From an uncultured Lachnospiraceae bacterium (GTDB lineage Bacteria > Bacillota > Clostridia > Lachnospirales > Lachnospiraceae): a stretch of DNA of 20,173 nt. The stretch lies in contig CAMNWW010000011.1 in the NCBI GenBank assembly GCA_946566415.1, positions 1-20,173 of the forward strand, read 5' to 3'. The translations under genes and the position numbers were made by a program. Shown here piece after piece: positions 14,205 to 20,173 of the stretch. How positions within the stretch are numbered: the stretch's first letter is position 1; every line of letters starts with the position of its first letter. A model generated the notes under the pieces. It did no database searches. It was not told the origin of the DNA and saw only the letters and a list, made by a program, of their open reading frames with translations.

Positions 14205-15746
14205 ATGGCTAAAAATCAAATGACAAAAAATGAGAGCCTTTACCTTAAGAAAGTAAACAGACGAAAATTAAGTGGCTCCCTTGAGTATACAACTTCAAAG
14301 CTGGCGTACCAGGTGACGGCGGTGTTGGTATTCGCACTGGTAATTTGGCAGATCGTGCTCCCGTTGGCGGGCGGAAAAGAACTTTCCACGATTTCGACAG
14401 CTCTTACGGCTGTTTACGGTGTAGAGTTCCTTCTGCAGCTCATCACAGTAAAACGGATTGAAAAAGAAATCACCGGCGCGGCCGGGGAAATTTCAAACAC
14501 TACAAGAAAATTGGGGATTTTGTTAGTGCCTTTCGTAGTTACCGGGAACTTCCTTCTGTTCATCGCCGGCGCGATGCTGTTAAAAAAGGAAAAGAATCTG
14601 GAGTATCAGCTTGCGGTATATTCTCTTTTGGTAAATATTTTTATCATCCTGATCTCGCTGTTCAACCTGTTTAAGGAAACACTGGTAGATACTTTTTGGC
14701 TGGGGATCGGATTTTATACCCTTTACTCCGTGCTCAACCTTGTGATCATCGGCGCGGTAAGTAAATACACTTTCGGCAAAAAACCGGACAAGAAGTTTAT
14801 GCCGTTCGCAGTGATATGCCTTCTGGGGATTGCGCTTGGAAATGTATTCTCTTTTGTTCTTGGGCTTATTACGATCGGAAAATACCGTAACAAGAATGAA
14901 GAGGTCAGCGTAGAATGGATCGACGTAATTAAGCGCCTGTTCCGGAATTACACCGCTGTTATCGGTATGTTTTTTGTTGTGCTTTTCATTGGAATCTCGA
15001 TCGGATCGAATCTTACTTTCGACTATGATCTTGCGATTGCCAATAACTTTTCGGCAAGGCTTGCGGAGCCGAGCCTGATGTATCCGTTCGGCTACGACGA
15101 CTACGGACGCTGTGTATTTACAAGAATTATCTTCGGCGCGAGTATTTCGCTTATCGTCGGGCTTGTCTCCACGATCGTTCCGATTATTATCGGAGGGATT
15201 TTGGGAGCGATCGCCGGTTTCTACGGCGGAACGCGCGACAACGCGATCATGCGTGTGATGGACGTTTTGAACGCTGTGCCGAGTATTTTGCTCGCAATCG
15301 CAATTATCGCCGCTTTCGGTGTAAGTACGATGAACTTGATTCTGGCTCTTTCGGTATCCGTTATTCCAAGCTATGCGAGAACTGTGCGCGCCCAGGTTTT
15401 GGGAATCTCGAACCAGGAGTTCGTCGAAGCGGCGAAGGCCTGCGGCGCAAAGAACGGGACGATCATTTTTAAACATATTATTCCGAACTCGCTGGCTCCG
15501 GTTATCGTGCAGGCTACTATGGGTATTGGTTCCGCGGTGCTTTCTACATCCTCCCTGTCTTATCTGGGCATCGGTGTAGAGGCGCATGTTCCGGAATGGG
15601 GAAATATCTTAAAAGCAGGTTCTACCTTCCTTGAGACGAACCCGTATATTGCAATTTACCCTGGACTTGCGATCATTATCATCGTGCTGGCCTTCAACTT
15701 CTTCGGAGACGGACTCCGCGATGCTCTTGACCCGAAACTTAAATAA
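14205..15746 (+). CDS. oppC: Peptide/nickel ABC importer permease (OppC/DppC type) with multi-helix N-terminal extension
   Basis: This 513-residue protein carries a normal OppC/DppC permease from about residue 238 to the end. That part has the first helix AVIGMFFVVLFIGISIG, the motif YPFGYDDYGRCVFTRIIFGASISL, the EAA-type loop NQEFVEAAKACGAKNGTIIFKHIIPNSL and the closing FFGDGLRDALDPKLK. The preceding 237 residues hold about six further membrane segments (about 33-53, 63-83, 103-125, 134-154, 163-185, 199-223). Ordinary OppC has about 300 residues. The extension resembles no family I can name; parts look like small DUF-type integral membrane domains. The gene lies 19 bp behind oppB with GGAG before its ATG. 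Both permeases being extended suggests a modified membrane complex. Confidence 0.92.
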   Translation: MAKNQMTKNESLYLKKVNRRKLSGSLEYTTSKLAYQVTAVLVFALVIWQIVLPLAGGKELSTISTALTAVYGVEFLLQLITVKRIEKEITGAAGEISNTTRKLGILLVPFVVTGNFLLFIAGAMLLKKEKNLEYQLAVYSLLVNIFIILISLFNLFKETLVDTFWLGIGFYTLYSVLNLVIIGAVSKYTFGKKPDKKFMPFAVICLLGIALGNVFSFVLGLITIGKYRNKNEEVSVEWIDVIKRLFRNYTAVIGMFFVVLFIGISIGSNLTFDYDLAIANNFSARLAEPSLMYPFGYDDYGRCVFTRIIFGASISLIVGLVSTIVPIIIGGILGAIAGFYGGTRDNAIMRVMDVLNAVPSILLAIAIIAAFGVSTMNLILALSVSVIPSYARTVRAQVLGISNQEFVEAAKACGAKNGTIIFKHIIPNSLAPVIVQATMGIGSAVLSTSSLSYLGIGVEAHVPEWGNILKAGSTFLETNPYIAIYPGLAIIIIVLAFNFFGDGLRDALDPKLK

Positions 15747-15767
15747 CAGGAAAACAGGAGGTAACCA

Positions 15768-16757
15768 ATGGAAAACAATACAGTTTTAGAAGTTAAAAAC
15801 CTTCATGTTCACTATGTCACAAGCGAATCCGCGGCAAAAGCGGTAAACGGGATCGATTTTGAGGTGAAAGAGGGAGAGTCCCTTGGGCTTGTAGGCGAGA
15901 CCGGCGCCGGAAAGACGACGACAGCTCTTGCGATCATGCAGCTTATCCCGGATCCCCCTGGAATTATTGTTGACGGCGAGATCTATTTTGAAGGAAATAA
16001 TGTGATTTTAAATACAGATAAAGAGAATCAGGCGATGCGCGGAAACGGTATTTCTATGATTTTCCAGGATCCTATGACGGCGCTTAATCCGATTATGACG
16101 GTCGGCGACCAGCTTTCTGAGGTTTTGCTTACTCATGAGAAGCTTTCAAAGGCGGAGGCGAAAAAGCGTGTGATTGATCTTCTGGAGATCGTAGGCGTAA
16201 AGAGCGACCGTTATGACGATTACCCGCATCAGTTTTCAGGCGGACAGAAACAGCGTGTCGTGATCGCGATGAGTCTTCTGTGTAATCCGAAACTCCTTAT
16301 TGCGGACGAGCCTACGACGGCCCTGGACGTTACGATTCAGGCGCAGGTGCTGGAGATCATCAATAATCTGCGGGAAAAATATAAGATGGCGATGATACTT
16401 ATCACGCATGATCTGGGCGTTGTTGCGGAAACCTGCGATAAAGTAGCGATTATGTACGCAGGGCAGATTGTAGAGGCAGGTACGGTGAGGGAGGTTTACC
16501 TGAATCCGAAGCATCCGTATACAAGGGGGCTGTTTGACTCTATTCCGAAGCTGGACGACGACTCGTCTGAATTGATTCCGATCGAAGGCGCGATCTCAAA
16601 CGCGGCGGATCTTCCGACGGGGTGCTATTTCCATCCGCGCTGCCGTTATTGTAAGGAGATCTGCAAGCAGCAGCAGCCGCCGCAGAAGGGGGAAGGACAT
16701 ACGTTTATGTGCCATTTTGACCTGTTCAGCGAGGAGGAAAAGGAAGAAAGGAGGTAA
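15768..16757 (+). CDS. oppD: Peptide/nickel ABC importer ATPase (OppD/DppD type)
   Basis: This 329-residue ATPase powers import from the cytoplasmic side. Walker A is GETGAGKT (43-50), the Q-loop lies in MIFQDPMTALNP, the signature is canonical FSGGQKQR (156-163), Walker B ends LLIADEP (Asp180, Glu181), and the switch histidine is His214. The C-terminal oligopeptide-transporter domain has the usual GCYFHPRC...C...C...CH cysteine arrangement (about 289-318), which in DppD-type proteins can bind an iron-sulfur cluster. AGGAGG precedes the ATG. It pairs with the OppF-type subunit encoded four bases downstream. Because this subunit has the canonical signature and its partner does not, the two ATP sites may be unequal. 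Confidence 0.96.
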   Translation: MENNTVLEVKNLHVHYVTSESAAKAVNGIDFEVKEGESLGLVGETGAGKTTTALAIMQLIPDPPGIIVDGEIYFEGNNVILNTDKENQAMRGNGISMIFQDPMTALNPIMTVGDQLSEVLLTHEKLSKAEAKKRVIDLLEIVGVKSDRYDDYPHQFSGGQKQRVVIAMSLLCNPKLLIADEPTTALDVTIQAQVLEIINNLREKYKMAMILITHDLGVVAETCDKVAIMYAGQIVEAGTVREVYLNPKHPYTRGLFDSIPKLDDDSSELIPIEGAISNAADLPTGCYFHPRCRYCKEICKQQQPPQKGEGHTFMCHFDLFSEEEKEERR

Positions 16758-16761
16758 AATA

Positions 16762-17748
16762 ATGGAAAACCAGGTTTTAATAGAGACCAGAAGACTGAAA
16801 AAATATTTTCCGGTTCCGGCAGGATTTCTCCACGCTGTCGATGATGTCAACCTTAAGATCAATAAAGGAGAGACGCTGGGAATCGTAGGCGAGTCCGGCT
16901 GCGGGAAGAGTACGCTGGGACGTGTTATACTCCGTCTGCATGAAGCGACCAGCGGGGATGTGCTGTACGACGGTATGGATATCAACAATTTTTCGGCTGA
17001 CGAGATGCGGTACATGCGTCAAAATATGCAGATCATTTTCCAGGATCCTTATGCATCTTTGAATCCGCGTATGACGATCGGCCAGATCATTGAAGAGCCG
17101 CTGAAGCTTCATAAGATATATAAGAGCGCGGATGACAGAAGAGCGAGAGTCGAGGAACTGATGGAACTTGTCGGTCTTCCGATGCGTTCTTACAATCAGT
17201 ACCCGCATGAGTTCGACGGCGGACGCCGGCAGAGGGTTGTTATCGCCCGCGCGCTCTCTATTAATCCGCAGTTTATTGTCTGCGACGAGCCGGTATCGGC
17301 GCTGGATGTGTCCGTGCAGGCACAGATTCTTAATCTTCTGATGGAACTCCAGAAGAAGATGGGGCTTACATACATGTTCATTTCGCACGACCTGTCTGTT
17401 GTAAAACATATTTCAACAAACATCGGGGTTATGTACCTGGGACAGTTGATTGAAAAGGCGCCTAAAAACGATATCTTTAACCATCCGCTGCATCCGTACA
17501 CGATTGCTCTTTTGTCAGCGATTCCGTCTACAAATGTTCTGCAGAAAAGTAAAAAGATTATTTTGAAAGGTGAGATCAACTCCCCGATTAACCCGAAAGT
17601 GGGATGCCGTTTTGCAACAAGATGTCCGTTTGCTACGGAAAAGTGTACCAGCGGGAATCCGCAGTTTGTGGAGGCGGCGCCGGATCATTTTGTAGCTTGC
17701 CATAGGTGGAAAGAAGTGGCGGACGGTACGCTGAAGTTTAACATGTAA
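16762..17748 (+). CDS. oppF: Peptide/nickel ABC importer ATPase (OppF/DppF type), altered signature motif
   Basis: This 328-residue partner ATPase has Walker A GESGCGKS (43-50), Q-loop MQIIFQDPYASLNP, Walker B FIVCDEPVSALD (Asp175, Glu176) and switch His209. The ABC signature reads FDGGRRQR (151-158) where OppF proteins usually have FSGGQRQR, so the first Ser and the Gln are replaced. The C-terminal domain has GCRFATRCPFATEKC and ends near ACHRW, as in the family. I chose ATG 16762, preceded by AGGAGG at a short distance; an in-frame ATG at 16717 lies deep inside oppD and has no good ribosome site. It is the last gene before the receptor gene, which has its own promoter. No terminator is seen between them. 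Confidence 0.95.
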   Translation: MENQVLIETRRLKKYFPVPAGFLHAVDDVNLKINKGETLGIVGESGCGKSTLGRVILRLHEATSGDVLYDGMDINNFSADEMRYMRQNMQIIFQDPYASLNPRMTIGQIIEEPLKLHKIYKSADDRRARVEELMELVGLPMRSYNQYPHEFDGGRRQRVVIARALSINPQFIVCDEPVSALDVSVQAQILNLLMELQKKMGLTYMFISHDLSVVKHISTNIGVMYLGQLIEKAPKNDIFNHPLHPYTIALLSAIPSTNVLQKSKKIILKGEINSPINPKVGCRFATRCPFATEKCTSGNPQFVEAAPDHFVACHRWKEVADGTLKFNM

Positions 17749-17769
17749 GCTTGGACTGTGAGCAAGATC

Positions 17770-17785
17770 CTGTGAATCGTAATTA
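17770..17785 (+). repeat. Second copy of the CTGTGAATCGTAAYTA motif
   Basis: CTGTGAATCGTAATTA here matches 15 of 16 bases of 6523-6538, also in an intergenic region upstream of a gene. The long stem that precedes the first copy is missing here; only a loosely similar CTGTGAGCAAGATC lies before it. It is probably part of a dispersed intergenic repeat. Confidence 0.5.
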
Positions 17786-17811
17786 TAAGTTCACAAAAAT
17801 GTCATAAATAC

Positions 17812-17840
17812 TTTACAAAAAATTCAAACTATAGTAAAAT
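17812..17840 (+). promoter_or_regulatory. Promoter of the receptor (solute-binding protein) gene
   Basis: TTTACA (17812-17817) and TAAAAT (17835-17840) are separated by exactly 17 bp, a near-consensus vegetative promoter. Transcription would start near 17847 and give a leader of about 57 nt. An internal promoter here fits the common need for more receptor than membrane and ATPase subunits. Confidence 0.7.
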
Positions 17841-17856
17841 GGGACAAAGTAAATTG

Positions 17857-17878
17857 GTGAACAGCCTCATGGCTTCAC
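17857..17878 (+). promoter_or_regulatory. Leader hairpin before the receptor gene
   Basis: GTGA/TCAC and AGCC/GGCT pair around the loop TCAT, with a two-base AC bulge. It lies near the 5' end of the predicted transcript and upstream of the AAGGAGAGG ribosome site. It may protect the mRNA 5' end or tune translation; there is no T-run, so it is not an attenuator terminator. Confidence 0.5.
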
Positions 17879-17903
17879 ATAAAAAAGAAAAGGAGAGGAA
17901 AAG

Positions 17904-19718
17904 ATGAAATTGAGAAAATTGACTGCTGTATTACTTGTCGGCGCAATGGTACTTTCATTAGCGGCATGCGGTAAGAAATCCAGCAACAGCGGCGACGGCG
18001 GAAGCGGATCTTCCGAGGCGGGAAGTGAGACGATAAGATTATTAGGGTACTCATACTATGAGTCAACTATGAACATCTTACGCGACCAGCTTACAAAGGC
18101 CGGATTTAATGTAGAGATTGATATGCAGCCGGACTATGCAAGTATGGTAACTGCCCGCGACACAGGTAACTGGGATATCGCGATGTCGGGATGGACGACT
18201 GTTACCGGAAACCCGGATTATGCTGTAAGGGACGTATATGCTTCCTATGGACAGTATAATGCAGGCGGAATCAATGACCCGAAGATCGACGAGCTGATTG
18301 ACAAAGCGTCTCAGGAGACGCCGTCTGAGTATGGCGCAACGTATAAGGAATTAGAGGACTATGCGATCACAGAAAATGCATATTCTCTTCCGCTTTACTC
18401 TACAAGAGGTATCCGTGCTATCAACAACACAGTTGTAGACGAGAAGACGGTATTGAATCCGCAGTCACGTTCTGCATACTGGGAGAATTACTCTTATGTT
18501 GATCCGTCACAGAATGAGACAAGAACGCTTATGCTCACACAGACAATGGGCGACCTTACATCTTTAGACCCGATTCAGGCGAACGACGGTTCCATCAACC
18601 AGCTTTCCGCTAACCTGAATGTACGTATTGTTAACATGACGCCGGACGACAAGATCGAAGCGGAAGGATCTCTTTCACGGAATATCTCTATTGCTGAAGG
18701 AAATCAGGCATTCTATTTCATTCTTCGTGACGACTGCTATTTCTCAAGGGTTGAGAATAAGCATGTTGTAGCAACAGACGTACGCGTTGGAGCAGAAGAC
18801 GTAGAGTTCTCTCTTGAAAGAGCGGCAGATGAGAAGAGCGTTGCGAACCACAAGACATATAACCTGCATAACCATATGTCAGAAGTTTCCATCGTGACAG
18901 ATATTGAAGAACTGAAAGGCATTAATGATTCTGATACAGGCAAGCCGGTATTCGATACCTTATCAGAAGGACTTCCGAGCGAAATCCAGACTTTGACAGC
19001 AGACAAGACACAGGTAGATAACGCGAACGGTGTATACCAGGTTGTTAAGATTTCTACAGAGAATCCGTTCCCGCAGGTACTTTACTATCTGGCTCATCAG
19101 TCAGCAGGTATCCTGAACAAGGAAGCTGTTACAGAGATGAACTCTAAGTTCGAGGTTGATTCTTATGATCCGACAAAGGACGTATGCTACGGCGACCCGG
19201 CTGCTATCAAGTCCGGAAACAACCATCTGTGGATGTCAGGTCCGTACGCACTCGTAGACTACGATGACTATCAGGTAGTATTCGAGAAGAATCCGGGATA
19301 CATGGCTGGAACAGAACATGAAGCTAAGATCAATAATGTCGCAATCAAGTTCATCAAAGAGCCGACTTCCGCTACATCTGAGTTCCGTGCAGGCGGAATC
19401 GATATCCTTGATGCCGTTAATACCAATGATGTCGCTACTCTGCAGGAAGACAAAAACTATACAGTATTTGTTTATATCAGACATGCGACGACATACTGCG
19501 ATTTCAATATGACAAACGGCAATAAGTTTGAAAACATTGATCTGAGAAAAGCTGTATTCTATGCAATCAATCAGGATGAATTTATCGCTTACAATAACGA
19601 CCTTGTAGGACCGCTGTATTCTACAGCATCTACTCTTGTAGATACAGGCAATAAGCTTGAGTTCAGCCTTGAGAAGAGCGCAGAGCATCTGAAAGCTTAC
19701 CAGGACAGCAAGAAGTAA
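17904..19718 (+). CDS. Peptide ABC importer substrate-binding lipoprotein (family 5), apparently circularly permuted
   Basis: This 604-residue lipoprotein has signal MKLRKLTAVLLVGAMVLSLA with lipobox LAAC (Cys22), then a Gly/Ser linker. Normal family-5 receptors (DppA/OppA) start with a strand leading to a 'LDP' motif, continue through the LRD and AEDV-F-LERA motifs, reach the R-A--YAID motif, and end with the lobe containing qL-kaG--ve, gdwDiam-GW and the late P-LPLY. Here the last part comes first: LGYSYYESTMNILRDQLTKAGFNVEI, NWDIAMSGWT, DPKIDELIDKA and AYSLPLYSTR occupy about 42-175. The normal beginning follows at about 205 (RTLMLTQTMGDLTSLDPIQAND), then FILRDDCYF, VGAEDVEFSLERAAD, and DLRKAVFYAINQDEF (546-560). 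The protein ends at KAYQDSKK, just where the N-terminal block should continue. The AAGGAGAGG site precedes the ATG. It would deliver peptides to the importer encoded upstream. Confidence 0.93.
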   Translation: MKLRKLTAVLLVGAMVLSLAACGKKSSNSGDGGSGSSEAGSETIRLLGYSYYESTMNILRDQLTKAGFNVEIDMQPDYASMVTARDTGNWDIAMSGWTTVTGNPDYAVRDVYASYGQYNAGGINDPKIDELIDKASQETPSEYGATYKELEDYAITENAYSLPLYSTRGIRAINNTVVDEKTVLNPQSRSAYWENYSYVDPSQNETRTLMLTQTMGDLTSLDPIQANDGSINQLSANLNVRIVNMTPDDKIEAEGSLSRNISIAEGNQAFYFILRDDCYFSRVENKHVVATDVRVGAEDVEFSLERAADEKSVANHKTYNLHNHMSEVSIVTDIEELKGINDSDTGKPVFDTLSEGLPSEIQTLTADKTQVDNANGVYQVVKISTENPFPQVLYYLAHQSAGILNKEAVTEMNSKFEVDSYDPTKDVCYGDPAAIKSGNNHLWMSGPYALVDYDDYQVVFEKNPGYMAGTEHEAKINNVAIKFIKEPTSATSEFRAGGIDILDAVNTNDVATLQEDKNYTVFVYIRHATTYCDFNMTNGNKFENIDLRKAVFYAINQDEFIAYNNDLVGPLYSTASTLVDTGNKLEFSLEKSAEHLKAYQDSKK

Positions 19719-19735
19719 AAAGAAGTGGAAATAGA

Positions 19736-19779
19736 AAATACCGTCTGCGGGTTGTATGGCCGCGGACGGTATTTTTTTA
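19736..19779 (+). terminator. Rho-independent terminator of the receptor gene/operon
   Basis: ATACCGTC-T-GCGG (19738-19750) pairs with CCGC-G-GACGGTAT (19760-19772) around a 9-nt loop, a 13-bp stem with one T-G wobble, followed at once by a run of Ts. It lies 17 bp after the receptor stop codon. Confidence 0.95.
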
Positions 19780-19798
19780 CTATATTATTTCCTGCATG

Positions 19799-19842
19799 AT
19801 AAAAAACAGGCAGAACCGAAAACGATCCTGCCTGCCTTTTTT
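19799..19842 (-). terminator. Terminator of the glutaredoxin-like gene (bidirectional shape)
   Basis: CAGGCAG (19807-19813) pairs with CTGCCTG (19828-19834). It is flanked by an A run on the left and a T run on the right, so it can stop transcription in both directions. It lies just after the stop of the minus-strand glutaredoxin-like gene and backs up the stronger terminator of the opposite strand. Confidence 0.85.
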
Positions 19843-19849
19843 ATGAGAT

Positions 19850-20155
19850 CTAGTCGTTTGTTTCCACGCCGGATTTCTGTGGCGCGTCTTCTTTCCAGTC
19901 GTCAAGATTCTCCGGAAGCTGGAAAAGGATTTCTTCCCCGTCGTTTATGACGATGCATGGAAGACCGACCCGCCCTTGTTCCCTGATGGGAGCAAATTCC
20001 GGACACGTATCACGGTACTTCAGGAATTTTTTCAGCGGAAGCATTCCTGAAGAGATGTCAAAATAGGCAAATTTAATGCCTGCTTGTGAAAGAGCCTCTT
20101 TCACTGGTGGGCACCCTGGTCAATGTGAACTTGAAAACATTACTACTTTTTTCAT
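19850..20155 (-). CDS. Glutaredoxin-like protein with in-frame UGA, probable selenoprotein (UxxC)
   Basis: Starting at ATG 20155, with AAGGAG eight bases upstream, the frame reads MKKVVMFSSSH, then TGA (20120-20122), then PGCPPVKEALSQAGIKFAYFD and on to a normal end, 101 residues in all if TGA is read as one residue. The TGA falls exactly at the first Cys of the CPxC redox motif of glutaredoxin-related proteins, giving UPGC with selenocysteine at position 12 and Cys15. Downstream DISSGMLPLKKFLKYRDTCP and QGRVGLPCIVI, with the cis-proline of the thioredoxin fold, are typical of the 'glutaredoxin-related' family. A perfect hairpin begins 15 nt after the TGA. Without readthrough the 5' part is a useless 11-residue peptide. 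A GTG start at 20104 would give an 84-residue protein lacking the active site. Alternatives are a nonsense mutation of a TGC/TGT codon or a sequencing error. Function: thiol/disulfide exchange in the cytoplasm. Confidence 0.82.
20086..20104 (-). promoter_or_regulatory. Candidate bacterial SECIS element
   Basis: On the minus strand, GUGAAAGAG and CUCUUUCAC form a perfect palindrome with one central G; realistically this is a 7-8 bp stem with the loop AGGCU or GGC. It starts 15 nt after the UGA. Bacterial SECIS hairpins sit inside the coding region just behind the UGA and usually have a G in the first two loop positions, as seen here. The hairpin lies in coding sequence (VKEALS). Confidence 0.65.
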
Positions 20156-20173
20156 TTTTTCATCTCCTTTGAC

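Noticed and set aside
16717..16761. ATG at 16717 as start of the OppF-type ATPase
   Set aside because: It lies inside the oppD coding end without a ribosome site; ATG 16762 follows AGGAGG and matches the family start.
19850..20104. Short 84-residue form of the glutaredoxin-like gene starting at GTG 20104
   Set aside because: It would lack the first strand and the redox motif, and has no ribosome site; the homologous sequence continues upstream across the TGA.

Overview
The window looks like a chromosome segment of a Gram-positive gut Firmicute, most likely a Lachnospiraceae (Clostridium cluster XIVa) member. The reasons are strong AGGAGG ribosome binding sites, a VanR/VanS-type two-component pair, a lipoprotein-anchored Opp/Dpp operon, a YhaO/YhaN-type nuclease pair and a moderate-GC backbone. 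I cannot name the genus from the sequence alone.

Layout. (1) 1-1547: the 3' part of a LacI-family regulator, an EamA/DMT transporter with an internal deletion, and on the opposite strand an orphan barstar-like gene. (2) 1573-4959: an AT-rich three-gene island (sce7726 family, sce7725 family, HEPN/RES-domain protein). It is enclosed by two inverted copies of a 138-bp modular repeat that differ at 6 positions by my count. This is the best candidate for an undescribed system: a PD-(D/E)XK-like protein, a partner of unknown function and a probable NAD-consuming toxin, tightly packed as one operon. (3) 4987-10962: asnS, a VanR/VanS-type pair, and a YhaO/YhaN (SbcD/SbcC-like) pair whose ATPase gene carries an apparent +1 frameshift in a G run. 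(4) 10964-12590, minus strand: a LysR regulator followed by a SAM methyltransferase. (5) 12773-19718: a peptide/nickel-type ABC importer (two permeases, two ATPases, lipoprotein receptor). Both permeases carry long extra N-terminal regions. The receptor appears circularly permuted: the segment that normally ends a family-5 binding protein sits just behind the signal peptide. Two terminators follow. (6) 19850-20155, minus strand: a glutaredoxin-like gene that reads through an in-frame TGA exactly where the first Cys of the CxxC motif belongs. A perfect hairpin starts 15 nt after that TGA, so this is a probable selenoprotein that a standard annotation would truncate.

How the genes work together. 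The three-gene island probably acts as a self-contained conflict/defence module inserted between housekeeping genes; the adjacent lone antitoxin-like gene suggests the spot collects such genes. The VanR/VanS-like pair lies immediately upstream of the nuclease/ATPase pair and overlaps it. The LysR gene is divergent from the importer operon and is its likely regulator. The importer's receptor gene has its own promoter and leader hairpin, consistent with the receptor being made in excess over the membrane and ATPase subunits.
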